Shown: positions 8,337-17,968, numbered from the stretch's first letter. The stretch: 64,000 nucleotides of DNA from Phycisphaerales bacterium (GCA_029260295.1 JAJDDN010000002.1:62001-126000); one strand, 5' to 3'. Notes: generated by a model from the sequence alone, not told the origin. A program made the numbers and translations.

Positions 8337-8366
8337 GATCCGATTAGATCCGATTAGATCCGATTG
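8337..8366 (+). repeat. Three tandem 10-bp repeats upstream of mutS
   Basis: GATCCGATTA is repeated twice exactly and once with a final G in place of A. The array lies 70-100 bases before the mutS start, just upstream of the proposed -35 region. Confidence 0.7.
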
Positions 8367-8400
8367 GACCCAATTGCTCCCCCAGATCAAGGATTTGAGT

Positions 8401-8428
8401 TTGGAAACCCGAGCCATTGTGCTATCCT
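8401..8428 (+). promoter_or_regulatory. Candidate promoter of mutS
   Basis: TTGGAA at 8401-8406 and TATCCT at 8423-8428 are separated by 16 bases. The -10 box ends only nine bases before the mutS ATG, which lacks a Shine-Dalgarno. That predicts a leaderless or near-leaderless mRNA. Confidence 0.45.
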
Positions 8429-8437
8429 GTACCCTCG

Positions 8438-11212
8438 ATGGCAAAGGACCCCTGGGACACTCCGGCAATGCGGCAATGGACCGCAATCAAAAAAGAACAC
8501 CCAGAATGTGTCCTCTTCTTTCGCATGGGCGATTTCTACGAACTCTTCGGCGATGACGCCGTCAACCTCTCCCGCGATCTCGGCCTATCCCTGACCCAAC
8601 GATCCTCCAAAATCCCTTTCGCCGGTGTCCCTCACCACCAAAAATCCAACTACCTCCAAAAAGCAATCGACGCCGGATACCGCGTCGCCGTCGTCGATCA
8701 ACTCGAAGACCCAAAGGAAGCCAAAGGCGTTGTCAAACGAGGCGTCACCCAGGTCGTCACCCCGGGCACCCTCGTCGACGAAGCCCTCATGCTCGACGAA
8801 CAAACCGCCTACCTCGGCGCAATAGTTTTCGACGATGACACCCACGCCGGAATAGCAATCGTCGAACTCTCCACCGGATCCTTCCGAGTCTTCGACGGCT
8901 CAACCCAATCCTGCACCGACGAACTCGCCCGCGTAGGAATCCGCGAACTCATCTACGCCGAATCCTCAATGGGCCAGATCCCCCCGCGAACTCAATCCGT
9001 CCTCGACACCCTCGCCGTCGCAGGCACCGGACAACCGTCCTGGCACTTCCGCAGAGAGGAAGCCCTCGAAGCCATCCACGAACAGTTCGGTTCCGCAACA
9101 ACAGCCGGCTACGGCCTCGACGACTCCTCAATCTCAATCAGAGCCGCCGGCGTCATCCTCCGATACCTCCGCCAAACCCAAGCCGTCGATCAAGAAGAAA
9201 CCAACGCAACCAGTGGCTCCGAGTTCCAACGACAACGCTCCACCCTCGCCCACCTCCGAGCCCCCACCCTCATCGACCGCTCCTCCACCTGCACCATCGA
9301 CGCCACCAGCCTCCGCGCCCTGGAAATCGAACACACCATCCGCGATAACAGCGTCGAAGGCTCACTCGCCGGCGTCTTCCTCGCCTCCCAAACCGGCACC
9401 CGCTGCGTCCTGCGAACCCCAATGGGCAAACGCATGGTCCGCCATTGGTTGACGGGCCCCCTCACCGAAATCAACGCCATCAACGCAAGACTCGACGCCG
9501 TAGGCGCACTCAAAGACGACCGCACCTTAGCCGGAGCCCTCGGCGACACACTCGCCCCAATCTGCGACATCGCCCGCATCGCCGGACGCGTCGCCCTCGG
9601 ACGAGCAACCCCAAGAGACCTCGTCGCCCTCGGAAACGGCGGCTCAGGAATCCGAGCCCTCATCGAAACCCTCGACCAAAGCAACGCCCTCGCCGCCCAC
9701 CGATCTTCTTTGATCAGCATCGAAAGCGCACTGCTCCCAGTCGCCCAAGCAATCGTCGCCAAATGCGTCGACGACCCACCCGCACACATGCGCGACGGCG
9801 GCCTCATCCGCGACAACATCGACCCAGACCTCGACGAATCCCGAGGCCTCGAACGCGACGCCGGCGCATGGCTCGTCGAATACCAAAACAAACTCATGGA
9901 AGAGCACGACCTCCCCTCCATGAAAGTCGGCTACAACAAAGTCTTCGGCTACTACATCGAACTCCCCGCAGGACAAGCCTCCCGCGCCCCCGACATCTTC
10001 ACCCGCAAACAAACCCTCAAAAACGCCGAGCGATACATCACGCCTGAGTTGAAGGAGTTCGAAGACAAAGTCCTCGGCGCATCAGGCAAAGCCATCGACC
10101 GAGAACGCCTCCTCTTCGACCAACTCTGCGAACTCGCCCGAGGCATCCTCGACGAACTCGGCGCCTACGCCCACACCGTCGGCCAGCTCGATGTCCTCCT
10201 CGGCTTCGGCGACAAAGCACACCACCGAGGATGGGTCCGACCAACCATCAACACTGATCTCGTCCTCGACAACTCTTTAGAAATAGCCCAAGGCCGCCAC
10301 CCAGTCCTCGACGAGATGCTCGAACAACGCTTCATCCCCAACGACTGCACGCTCGGCACCAAAGACTCCCAGCCCCACCTCGCGCTCCTCACCGGACCAA
10401 ACATGGCCGGTAAATCAACCTACATCCGACAGTGCGCATTACTCGTCGTCCTCGCCCAAGCCGGCAGCTTCGTCCCCGCAGACTCCATGACCCTCGCTGT
10501 CACCGACCGCATCTTCACCCGCGTCGGCGCAGACGACGCCCTCCACCGAGGCCTCTCCACCTTCATGGTCGAGATGACCGAAACCGCAAACATCCTCAAC
10601 AACGCCACCGCAAGTTCACTCGTCATCCTCGACGAAATCGGAAGAGGCACCTCCACCCTCGACGGCCTCTCACTCGCATGGGCCATCACCGAACACCTCG
10701 CCCAAACCCATGCCTCCGGCCCACGCACACTCTTCGCCACCCACTACCACGAGATCACCGAACTCCAGCAACGCATGGAAAACCGCGTCAAAAACCTCAA
10801 TGTCGCCGTCAAAGAATGGACCAGCGAAGACGGTATGCAAGAAATCGCCTTCCTCCACTCCATTCGCCCCGGATGCGCCGACCAATCCTACGGCGTCCAT
10901 GTCGCCCGCCTCGCCGGTGTCCCCACAAGCGTCACCCAACGCGCCGCCGAAGTCCTCGAATCACTCTCCGTCCAACAAGGCGACCGCATTGATTCTACAT
11001 CAGTCGCCAAAGCCATCGCATCAACCAACAAGAAGTCCGTAGCCAAAGCGAACGCTGATTCAGCCGGCCAGATGGGTTTGTTCACCGAGTTTGTAAACCA
11101 CCCGGTCGTCAACGAACTCCGCGAAGTCAAACTCGATGACATGACCCCAATGCAAGCCTTCGACGCATTGCGTGAACTGCAAAATCAGGCAAATAAATCG
11201 GAAAGCAACTAA
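8438..11212 (+). CDS. mutS: DNA mismatch repair protein MutS
   Basis: A 924-residue MutS1-type ATPase that recognises mismatches and small loops and starts mismatch repair with MutL. The mismatch-reading Phe and Glu lie in FFRMGDFYELFGDD near residue 33. Lever and clamp domains follow. The ATPase has Walker A GPNMAGKSTYIRQ near 653, Walker B LVILDEIGRGTSTLDG near 730 and the ATLFATHYHE signature after it. The C-terminus has the usual dimerisation tail (MGLFTEF...ELREV..DDMTPMQAFDALREL). The ATG at 8438 (MAKDPWDTP) is preferred to one at 8417, because homologues begin near the PAMRQW segment. No mutL is in the window. Confidence 0.96.
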   Translation: MAKDPWDTPAMRQWTAIKKEHPECVLFFRMGDFYELFGDDAVNLSRDLGLSLTQRSSKIPFAGVPHHQKSNYLQKAIDAGYRVAVVDQLEDPKEAKGVVKRGVTQVVTPGTLVDEALMLDEQTAYLGAIVFDDDTHAGIAIVELSTGSFRVFDGSTQSCTDELARVGIRELIYAESSMGQIPPRTQSVLDTLAVAGTGQPSWHFRREEALEAIHEQFGSATTAGYGLDDSSISIRAAGVILRYLRQTQAVDQEETNATSGSEFQRQRSTLAHLRAPTLIDRSSTCTIDATSLRALEIEHTIRDNSVEGSLAGVFLASQTGTRCVLRTPMGKRMVRHWLTGPLTEINAINARLDAVGALKDDRTLAGALGDTLAPICDIARIAGRVALGRATPRDLVALGNGGSGIRALIETLDQSNALAAHRSSLISIESALLPVAQAIVAKCVDDPPAHMRDGGLIRDNIDPDLDESRGLERDAGAWLVEYQNKLMEEHDLPSMKVGYNKVFGYYIELPAGQASRAPDIFTRKQTLKNAERYITPELKEFEDKVLGASGKAIDRERLLFDQLCELARGILDELGAYAHTVGQLDVLLGFGDKAHHRGWVRPTINTDLVLDNSLEIAQGRHPVLDEMLEQRFIPNDCTLGTKDSQPHLALLTGPNMAGKSTYIRQCALLVVLAQAGSFVPADSMTLAVTDRIFTRVGADDALHRGLSTFMVEMTETANILNNATASSLVILDEIGRGTSTLDGLSLAWAITEHLAQTHASGPRTLFATHYHEITELQQRMENRVKNLNVAVKEWTSEDGMQEIAFLHSIRPGCADQSYGVHVARLAGVPTSVTQRAAEVLESLSVQQGDRIDSTSVAKAIASTNKKSVAKANADSAGQMGLFTEFVNHPVVNELREVKLDDMTPMQAFDALRELQNQANKSESN

Positions 11213-11215
11213 TCG

Positions 11216-11587
11216 ATGTCGACGCAAGAGCTCCTGATTTTTATCCCACTCTTCATCGGACTGATTGGCACATTCCGCTGGATATTCAATAAAGTGACGG
11301 GCGAAACGATCGGCTGGTATTACACGATTACCTTTGTAGGACTCCCAGCCGTCATTAAAAAGCTCGCCAATTGGATGGCTACGATCTTTGGGTCAGACAG
11401 CGTGTGGATATCTGATTCGGCAGGCTTTGCCACTTATATCCTGCTTTTTTACTTATTGCTGAGGATGTGGCACGATGTAAAACCAAAGCAGGCATGGATC
11501 ATCATCGCTTGCTGGGTGCCACTTCTAATTGCGTCAATCTTAATCTTTGTATTGACCAATCAGGCAGAGCTCGGACAGCCGAACTAG
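11216..11587 (+). CDS. Small multi-pass membrane protein, unknown
   Basis: A 123-residue protein with four predicted hydrophobic helices: near residues 6-22, 34-46, 70-84 and 93-112. It starts three bases after the mutS stop, so it is probably cotranscribed and perhaps translationally coupled. There is no recognised motif. Codons are less C-rich than those of mutS. Its TAG stop shares the four bases CTAG with the stop of the convergent TPR gene. The function is unknown, and the link to mismatch repair may be only positional. Confidence 0.72.
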   Translation: MSTQELLIFIPLFIGLIGTFRWIFNKVTGETIGWYYTITFVGLPAVIKKLANWMATIFGSDSVWISDSAGFATYILLFYLLLRMWHDVKPKQAWIIIACWVPLLIASILIFVLTNQAELGQPN

Positions 11588-12570
11588 ATACTCATATCTT
11601 CAAGCTCAAACGCCTCACCCCGAGGCACATAAATCAGATCATACTTCACAACCCAACTCACCCCATCATCACTCGACGCTGTCCCGGTGTGCCGCAATCG
11701 TCCATCGCCAACTCGACGAAGATGCATCCGCCGTGCTTCGACCTTGCCGTTTGATGCCTGATACGAACTCCCCACAAAGTACACCCCTTTGACATCCACT
11801 TCTGGGTCGGATTCAAACTCAGCCAAATCACCATTGGCCCCCGTCCAGATCTGCTTCCAAGTCCCCGAACGCGGGTCATAGTGCGCCCAAGCCTCCCCAG
11901 CATACGAATCACCCTCAGAAACCCAGCTCTCATGAATCGCCCGCTTCCCCGCCCGGAACCCGAGGATGTTGCGACCAACAAGCTTCCCGTCCTTCGCAGA
12001 ATAACAATCCCAATCCCCAACCCAAAAGTGCAACGCCACAGCCGATGAGTCACCGTCTACCTTCGGAGCTTTCTCAGCCGCAGGCCGAGACGAAAGCCGT
12101 GGCTGCATGCTCTTGATCAACTCGCCCCACCGCGCGTCATCCTGGAGCGATTTAAGATCAGTATCCCCCGAGTACTGCTGCGGATTCCCAATCCCAAGCT
12201 CCACCGCCATATCCAACGCCGTAAACGCCTGATCCGTATTCCCCGTCAGCGCCTGAGCACACCCGAGGTTGTAGAACGCCAGCGGGGCCGTCTGCGTAAA
12301 GGTCGTCGCCTTGAGATGAACCAGGATCGCCTCGTCCAACTCGCCCTGTGCGTGAAGCGAGTAGCCGAGCAAGAACCACGCCTGAGCAACCGACGAGTCT
12401 TCTTTCACAATCTGCCTGCAAAGATCCTCGACCTCCGCAAAGTCCTGCGCCTGCATCGCGTCGTTGACTTCATTGAGCGTCGGGGCCACTCCAATCAAAG
12501 CCCCCATCGAACTCAGGGTGAAACAAGCACAAACAGGAACAAGGACAAAACAGCGTTGTAGTAAGTTCAT
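11584..12570 (-). CDS. Exported TPR protein with DUF1579-like C-terminal domain
   Basis: About 328 residues. A signal peptide (MNLLQRCFVLVPVCACF, cut near residue 28) is followed by three to four TPR-like helix pairs at 35-150. They include AWFLLGYSLHAQGELDEAI and APLAFYNLGCAQALTGNTDQAF. The C-terminal half, beginning ALHFWVGDWDCYSAKDGKLVG, has the WxGxW start and repeated GxW..YD strands of the DUF1579/lipocalin-like fold. The start at 12570 is supported by AGGAG eight bases upstream; longer frames lack this. The pairing of a TPR with this domain suggests a periplasmic binding or scaffolding role, which is inference. Confidence 0.82.
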   Translation of the reverse strand: MNLLQRCFVLVPVCACFTLSSMGALIGVAPTLNEVNDAMQAQDFAEVEDLCRQIVKEDSSVAQAWFLLGYSLHAQGELDEAILVHLKATTFTQTAPLAFYNLGCAQALTGNTDQAFTALDMAVELGIGNPQQYSGDTDLKSLQDDARWGELIKSMQPRLSSRPAAEKAPKVDGDSSAVALHFWVGDWDCYSAKDGKLVGRNILGFRAGKRAIHESWVSEGDSYAGEAWAHYDPRSGTWKQIWTGANGDLAEFESDPEVDVKGVYFVGSSYQASNGKVEARRMHLRRVGDGRLRHTGTASSDDGVSWVVKYDLIYVPRGEAFELEDMSI

Positions 12571-12816
12571 CGATCGATCTCCTCTAGATTGCTTTCTATT
12601 TTCAGACACACTGCTATACCAACACTCCAACCCAAAGGTTTCATATCGGACCCAAGGGTACCGGACTTGGACTGTGTGAATTCCCCATACCATAAGCAAA
12701 AATGGGTGGGCAGCCTGGAACGGTTGTGCCGATTATGACGGTTAGCGAACACAGACAAGAGACTTAGATCCTGATTCACCATACCGCTTTGATTAATCCG
12801 ATTCGATAATTGCTTT

Positions 12817-13620
12817 ATGATCACCAAACCATCCCTCAAGTGTGTGCTGTCCTTGGCAGCGGGTTGCGGATCTCTCCTGACTGTTGGAGGGCTCGGCGCG
12901 TGCTCCCAACAAATCAAAGTCCAAAGGATTGAATACCAGCCGCCAACACAGACCGCATCCATCGATCACCAAGACATGGGCACCAACCCAGACTTCGAAG
13001 CAAGCATCGACCTCGCCAAAACCTCCCCACTAGACCCACTAAGCACCATAGAGCAAGTCCGAGAAGCCCTCGAATCCATCTACGACCTTGACGCACAACT
13101 CGTCGCCTCCTCGATGCAAGACGACCCCAACCGGACCCATTCGCTCATCATGATCGCCGAGTTCGATCGCAAGCACACCCAAACCCTCATGACCATCATC
13201 GAACGCTTCGGATGGCCCACACGCGAAATGGTCGGGCTCAAAGCCGTCCAGGGCGCCTACATCGCCGTTCAGCACGCCGGCCATGACCAAGACTTCCAAA
13301 CAAACTGCCTCGCCCTCATCCAACAACAAGTCGACCAAGGCGAACTCCCAGGCGCCTTCCTCGCCCTCATGACCGACCGCGTATCAGTCTCAAGAGGCGA
13401 ATCCCAGGTCTACGGCACCCAGATGACCATGGCCCCAGACGAGTTCGGCGTCATGCGAGCCGTCCCCTCAGCCGCCATCTGGAGAAAAGACCTCCTCGAC
13501 CAGCGCCGAGCAGCCCTCGGCATGCCCACCCACCAACGGTTCATCAAAGCCATCGAGGTGGCCTACTTCGATTCAATGAAGCAATCAGATTCAGTGATCT
13601 CATCGGTCCCCACCGACTAA
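12817..13620 (+). CDS. DUF6624-like lipoprotein
   Basis: A 267-residue protein with a lipobox LGAC at residues 26-29, so probably membrane anchored. The C-terminal 170 residues contain RKHTQTLMTIIERFGWPTREMVG, AAYIAVQHAGHD-like, and ALMTDRVSVSRGESQVYGTQ segments. These are the hallmarks of the DUF6624 family, which is widespread in secreted proteins but has no known activity. There is no Shine-Dalgarno; GATAAT lies six bases before the ATG, as in the proposed leaderless genes. It is divergent from the TPR gene across a 246-base interval with no other recognised element. Confidence 0.8.
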   Translation: MITKPSLKCVLSLAAGCGSLLTVGGLGACSQQIKVQRIEYQPPTQTASIDHQDMGTNPDFEASIDLAKTSPLDPLSTIEQVREALESIYDLDAQLVASSMQDDPNRTHSLIMIAEFDRKHTQTLMTIIERFGWPTREMVGLKAVQGAYIAVQHAGHDQDFQTNCLALIQQQVDQGELPGAFLALMTDRVSVSRGESQVYGTQMTMAPDEFGVMRAVPSAAIWRKDLLDQRRAALGMPTHQRFIKAIEVAYFDSMKQSDSVISSVPTD

Positions 13621-13862
13621 TCAAAGGCTCACACAGAACACCGACAACCAAAGCCCAACCAGAATTCCGCCATAGTCGGATTCTGTTCTCGGACGCCCAT
13701 TTTTTGAGCATCCAGGAGGAACATGTGCTTTTTTGATGCGTATTGATTGATGCGTCTATTCAGGCGTCGTGTTCTGATCAAAAATGCTGGCCCATCGCCC
13801 CATTCTATGGTGTATTTGTATAAATGGTCCCGCTTACTTCATCCAAAGAGAAGAGGATTCTT

Positions 13863-15119
13863 ATGCTGACTGCGTTCTTTGCTGTAGCCCTTGCAGGCGC
13901 TGGTGCTGCCCCCGCCGCCATGGCCCCCGCTCCGTCCACCGCTTCATCAACCAACATGGTTCATGTCGACCGGATAGATCAACCAGATTACAACATGCAG
14001 ATCATCTCCGATACCGAGATCATCATCGACGGCCACACCTACAAGTCCTGGGACGCCGTCGCCGACTCAGGCTACTACCACCAAGAAGGCACCAAGTGCG
14101 GAGTCGACCCCACCATGCTCCAAGCATTCGGACAGGTCGCCACCGCAGCCGGAACCGACTGCAACTTCTCAAGAACAAATATCCTCCCAGAATACGACCC
14201 CTCCGTAGAAAAATACCGCATCCCCGTAGTCGTTCATGTCATCCAAAGCACCAACGGCACAGGAGCCATGAGCGACGCGCGAGTCCAATCACAGATCGAT
14301 GTCCTCAACGAAGACTTCCTCGCCATCGCAGGATCCAACGGAGCCCCAGGCGCCGACTCACAAATCGAGTTCTACCTCGCAGATGTTGACCCATCAGGCA
14401 ACCCAACCACAGGCATCACCCGATCAACAAACAACACATGGTTCAACGACGGCGGAGGGTACTACAACACCCTCGCATGGGACACCAACCGCTACCTCAA
14501 CATCTACACCAACCAAGCATCCGGCGCACTGGGCTATGTACCCGATCTGCCACAAGGCGGCATCGTTGGCTCAAACTCCGACCGCGTAGTGATCCTCTAT
14601 TCAACCTTCGGCCGCAACGCACCATTCTCCCCATTCAACCTCGGACGAACCGGCACACACGAAGTAGGCCACTACCTCGGCCTCTTCCACACCTTTAGCG
14701 GCGGATGCGCCGGAGGCGACTGCTACCGCAGAGGCGATCTCATCTGCGACACAAACGACGAATCAAGCCCAACCTTCGGCTGCCCAGGCTCACGCTCAAG
14801 CTGCGGCGGACAAGCACCCTTCGACAACTACATGGACTACTCCGACGACCGTTGCATGGAAAAATTCACCCCAGACCAGTCAAACCGCATGCGGTGCACC
14901 CTGATCAACTTCCGCCCAGATCTCTACGAGGTCGCCACGGGTCAATGCTCAGACGCCGACTTTGCCACCCCCTACGGCGAACTCGACTTCTTTGATATCG
15001 CTTCATTCCTCACCCTATTCACCAACGCCGATTCGGCGGCCGATCTCAACGGCGATGGCTCCCTAGATTTCTTCGATATCTCAGCCTTCCTCATCGCCTT
15101 CAACACTGGATGCCCATAA
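13863..15119 (+). CDS. Secreted pappalysin-like M43 zinc metalloprotease with GC-type dockerin tail
   Basis: A 418-residue exported protease. The signal peptide MLTAFFAVALAGAGAAP is followed by a propeptide-like region and the metzincin domain. The zinc site HEVGHYLGLFH is near residues 256-266 and the Met-turn NYMDYSDDRCMEKFT near 325, with cysteines around GDLICDT and GCPGSRSSC. This is the MEROPS M43B (pappalysin/ulilysin) arrangement. The last 55 residues form a GC-type dockerin: two DFFDI(A/S).FL motifs ending in TGCP. The start at 13863 has AGAGGA five bases upstream, and a longer frame from 13824 lacks it. A terminator follows at 15160. The substrate is unknown. Confidence 0.9.
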   Translation: MLTAFFAVALAGAGAAPAAMAPAPSTASSTNMVHVDRIDQPDYNMQIISDTEIIIDGHTYKSWDAVADSGYYHQEGTKCGVDPTMLQAFGQVATAAGTDCNFSRTNILPEYDPSVEKYRIPVVVHVIQSTNGTGAMSDARVQSQIDVLNEDFLAIAGSNGAPGADSQIEFYLADVDPSGNPTTGITRSTNNTWFNDGGGYYNTLAWDTNRYLNIYTNQASGALGYVPDLPQGGIVGSNSDRVVILYSTFGRNAPFSPFNLGRTGTHEVGHYLGLFHTFSGGCAGGDCYRRGDLICDTNDESSPTFGCPGSRSSCGGQAPFDNYMDYSDDRCMEKFTPDQSNRMRCTLINFRPDLYEVATGQCSDADFATPYGELDFFDIASFLTLFTNADSAADLNGDGSLDFFDISAFLIAFNTGCP

Positions 15120-15159
15120 ACAGGCACACAGCACCAGCCATCATCGCTTCGATAACCCA

Positions 15160-15193
15160 AAGGCCCCCTGCACCTCGCAAGGGGGCCTTTTTC
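15160..15193 (+). terminator. Rho-independent terminator after the M43 protease gene
   Basis: AAGGCCCCC pairs with GGGGGCCTT around a 12-base loop, followed by TTTTTC. The arm and T run are unambiguous. Confidence 0.88.
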
Positions 15194-15294
15194 GTTCATT
15201 TCTTCATCACTGCCCCAACACCCCGCACCATATACACCCAGTCATCGGTCTAGCATGTGACAAGTTCTGGGGTACACTAGAACTGCCCTTTCAT

Positions 15295-15367
15295 GCCGCC
15301 TTAGCTCAGTTGGTAGAGCGAAGCTTTCGTAAAGCTTAGGTCGTGAGTTCGAATCTCACAGGTGGCT
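15295..15367 (+). tRNA. tRNA-Thr (anticodon CGT)
   Basis: A complete cloverleaf of 73 bases. The acceptor GCCGCCT pairs with AGGTGGC with one G-T pair. The D arm is GCTC/GAGC and the anticodon arm AAGCT/AGCTT with loop TTCGTAA, giving CGT and decoding ACG. The T arm is GTGAG/CTCAC with TTCGAAT. The CCA end is not encoded. No other RNA gene adjoins it. Confidence 0.95.
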
Positions 15368-15697
15368 TTCAACACCCAACCCACCATCCACAAAGCCTTT
15401 ACATGACAAACCAAAGCCCAATCTCACCCCCACAGTCCCATTTTATTGGCATGTTCGCTCTTTATTCGTGACAATTGCAAAGCGATCCAATGGATCCATG
15501 CAATAGTCTAGTGCGTATCAATGCTTGCTTGGTATGATCCAAACGGTTGACACACGAACCGATCTGGACGATATATCAGCTCAGAGCAGCCAGGGGTCGG
15601 CTCAAAGGATCGAAAGACGCCCCCAGCCCTCACGCCCTTAAACACACAAGGGACCAGGACTCATCCCCCAATCGATCCCCATTGACGGAGCTCTCGC
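15368..15697. other. 330-base intergenic region between tRNA-Thr and the STN-like gene
   Basis: No reading frame or RNA fold is recognised. The only clear element is the promoter at 15547-15575. If transcription starts there, the downstream gene has a leader of roughly 115 bases. No obvious terminator follows the tRNA. Confidence 0.5.
15547..15575 (+). promoter_or_regulatory. Sigma-70 promoter for the STN-like gene
   Basis: A consensus TTGACA at 15547-15552 and GATATA at 15570-15575 are separated by 17 bases. This is the best sigma-70 match noticed in the window. Confidence 0.65.
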
Positions 15698-16594
15698 ATG
15701 ACCCGGATACCACGAAACTCAGGACGCATCACCGCCTGCTCAATGCTCGCAGCAGCACTCGGCTCGCTCAGCACACCAGCAATTATCAGTTCCACCGGAA
15801 TCCTCGGATTCATGGCAAACGAAACAATCGCACAATCCGCCAGCTCCGAAACAAGAGCAAAGGCCGCAACCCTCAGGCTCATGTCCAAACCCGTCACCCT
15901 CGATGTGCAGGACCAGCCCCTCGAAGACATCCTTAACTACATTGTCGATGTCACCGGCGCAGAACTCGAACCAATCTACCTCGACTCCCTAGCCTCCACA
16001 GGCATGGACCCCTCAACTCTCCTCACCCTCCGCGTCACCAATGTCGCCGCCATCTCCGTGCTCGAACGCGTACTCAAAAAAACAGAACGCATCGAATCCA
16101 TCGGCGAAGAATACACCTGGCAGTTCACCGACATCGGAACCATCGAATGCGGCCCCAAAAGCGTCCTCAACGAAAACGCACGCATCGAACTCTACGACAT
16201 CGCAGACCTCATTATGGCGGTCCCCGACTTCGATAACGCACCAGACTTCAATATCAGCTCCAGCGGCGGTGGTGGTGGCGGCGGAGGCGGTGGCAGCAGC
16301 CCCTTCAGCGGCTCCTCAGGCGATGTAGACATCGAATCCTCCGCAGAACGCTCCACACGAATCATCACACTCATCGAAAGCAGTGTTGAACCAGATCAAT
16401 GGGCAACAGCAGGTGGCACCGGCGCATCGCTCAATGTCTATGGCACCTCACTGGTCATCAACGCACCAGACTACATCCATCGCCAAATCGTCGGATACGA
16501 CTTCTGGCCCGCACGACTCCACAGCGTACGCAATACCCCCAACGGGCAATCCATCCGAATCAAACCAGACCCCTCGATGCGCACAAAGCCCTGA
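15698..16594 (+). CDS. Secreted protein with STN/secretin-N-like domain and glycine tract
   Basis: A 298-residue exported protein. After the signal region (to about residue 45) comes LMSKPVTLDVQDQPLEDILNYIVDVTGAELE. This is the short STN-type fold found at the N-terminus of secretins and TonB-linked receptors and in planctomycete secreted proteins. A second strand-helix unit (LTLRVTNVAAISVLERVLK) follows. An uninterrupted run of ten glycines at about residues 189-198 links to a last domain (RSTRIITLIESSVEPDQW). No secretin pore domain is present. GAGCT upstream of the ATG is a weak ribosome site. The role is unknown; a part in envelope assembly is inference. Confidence 0.78.
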   Translation: MTRIPRNSGRITACSMLAAALGSLSTPAIISSTGILGFMANETIAQSASSETRAKAATLRLMSKPVTLDVQDQPLEDILNYIVDVTGAELEPIYLDSLASTGMDPSTLLTLRVTNVAAISVLERVLKKTERIESIGEEYTWQFTDIGTIECGPKSVLNENARIELYDIADLIMAVPDFDNAPDFNISSSGGGGGGGGGGSSPFSGSSGDVDIESSAERSTRIITLIESSVEPDQWATAGGTGASLNVYGTSLVINAPDYIHRQIVGYDFWPARLHSVRNTPNGQSIRIKPDPSMRTKP

Positions 16595-16619
16595 TCGATC
16601 AAACAACACAAACCAAACC

Positions 16620-16655
16620 AGCGGGCATCTCACACCATGAGATGCCCGCTTTCTC
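16620..16655 (+). terminator. Intrinsic terminator after the STN-like gene
   Basis: A perfect 13-bp stem, AGCGGGCATCTCA with TGAGATGCCCGCT, encloses five bases and is followed by TTCTCTTT. Confidence 0.75.
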
Positions 16656-16741
16656 TTTGAGACTTCCAAACAGATTTCCAAACTTGTTTCCACCCCGCCA
16701 ACCATCACCCCAAAACTCGGGTACAGTGTGTGCTTACTGCT

Positions 16742-17968
16742 ATGAGCTTTGAACAAGGTGCCATCTCGGGTCAGGTATGCGATTCCTGCAACTATCCGCT
16801 CGACGGGCTACCAGTCGGATCAAAGTGCCCAGAATGCGGACACTCCTCAACGCGCCGAAGCTCAAACATCCGACAAGCAACCATGAGCTTCCAAGCTCCA
16901 TCGCACTATGTCATCTGGCTACGCCACGGATTCAGAATCTGCATGCTCTCCATCCTCGGAGGCCTCGCAACACCAATCATCGGAGCCACCTCGGGAAACA
17001 AGAGCATGCTCCTGCCCATCTCGCTGGTCCTCTTTGTCCTCGCAAGCTGGTGCTGGCCAATCGGCGTCTGGATGATCACTCGCTCCCGAAAGAACATCGG
17101 CCCAGTCACACACGACAGCACACTCGACAACGCCACACTCGTCCTCATCATCCGCGTACTCTCCCTCACATGGCCATGCTGGATCATGCTCATTGTCTAC
17201 GGAATTATGTCAGGAACCATCGCCACCGCTGCCGGCCCAGGAACCGGTGGCGGAGTCACCCTCGCCTACAGCGTCCTCGTCGCCGTCGTCGGACTCATCG
17301 CATGGATCGGCCTCATCCCCGCGTGCATCTACTTCGCAGAGCTCTCCTACTGGGCCGCAGATCAATGGCTCGCAAACCGACTCCGAGGCACCGCATGGGT
17401 CATGACCGTCTTTGGCACACTCATGATCGTCACCAAACTCCTCACAATGACATCGCTCCCCATCGCCCAACCCTCAAAGATCATCAACTTCTGGACCTCC
17501 GTGTTCAGCTTCCTCGCCACCGTTGTCCTCTTCTACTCAATGTTCAGAATGAGCCTCCTCCTCAACTGGGTCCTCGGACACCAGAACATCAGCGCCGACA
17601 AACACAAACGCCTCGCCGCACGCATTGAAAGCCAAATGGCCCAAGGCTCAAAGATCTCAACACCAACCCCCTGCGAGCAATGCGCCTACGACCTCAAAGG
17701 ACTCCCACACAAAGGCCACTGCCCAGAATGCGGCTCAGCCTACGGCGACCCACTCCTCTTCCCCATCAGAGACCCCGCCGACGACAAACCCAAACACGAC
17801 GGCTCCGCACTCGGAGTCGAAGACTCAACCCACGGCAAGTTCACCCACTCACGCCCCCTCGGAGCACCCCTCGAAGACATCGGCGACCACCAAATCGAAG
17901 ACGGCGGAGCAATCCCACTCGCAGACGAACCAGATAATGATCCAGACGATCCCAGACGATCCCAGTGA
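16742..17968 (+). CDS. Multi-pass membrane protein with two zinc ribbons
   Basis: About 408 residues. A zinc ribbon, CDSCNYPLDGLPVGSKCPECG, lies near the N-terminus and a second, CEQCAYDLKGLPHKGHCPECG, near residues 310-330. Between them lie five or six membrane helices (residues about 60-285). The acidic tail is hydrophilic and probably disordered. The two ribbons are clear paralogues of each other and of the ribbon inside the DUF418 protein at 41053. I prefer the ATG at 16742; a GTG at 16730 in the same frame follows a TACAGT box. The function is unknown. Confidence 0.8.
   Translation: MSFEQGAISGQVCDSCNYPLDGLPVGSKCPECGHSSTRRSSNIRQATMSFQAPSHYVIWLRHGFRICMLSILGGLATPIIGATSGNKSMLLPISLVLFVLASWCWPIGVWMITRSRKNIGPVTHDSTLDNATLVLIIRVLSLTWPCWIMLIVYGIMSGTIATAAGPGTGGGVTLAYSVLVAVVGLIAWIGLIPACIYFAELSYWAADQWLANRLRGTAWVMTVFGTLMIVTKLLTMTSLPIAQPSKIINFWTSVFSFLATVVLFYSMFRMSLLLNWVLGHQNISADKHKRLAARIESQMAQGSKISTPTPCEQCAYDLKGLPHKGHCPECGSAYGDPLLFPIRDPADDKPKHDGSALGVEDSTHGKFTHSRPLGAPLEDIGDHQIEDGGAIPLADEPDNDPDDPRRSQ

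Noticed and set aside
13660-13700. AGAATTCCG/CGGATTCT hairpin after the DUF6624 gene as a terminator
   Set aside because: The stem is imperfect and the following sequence lacks an adjacent T tract.
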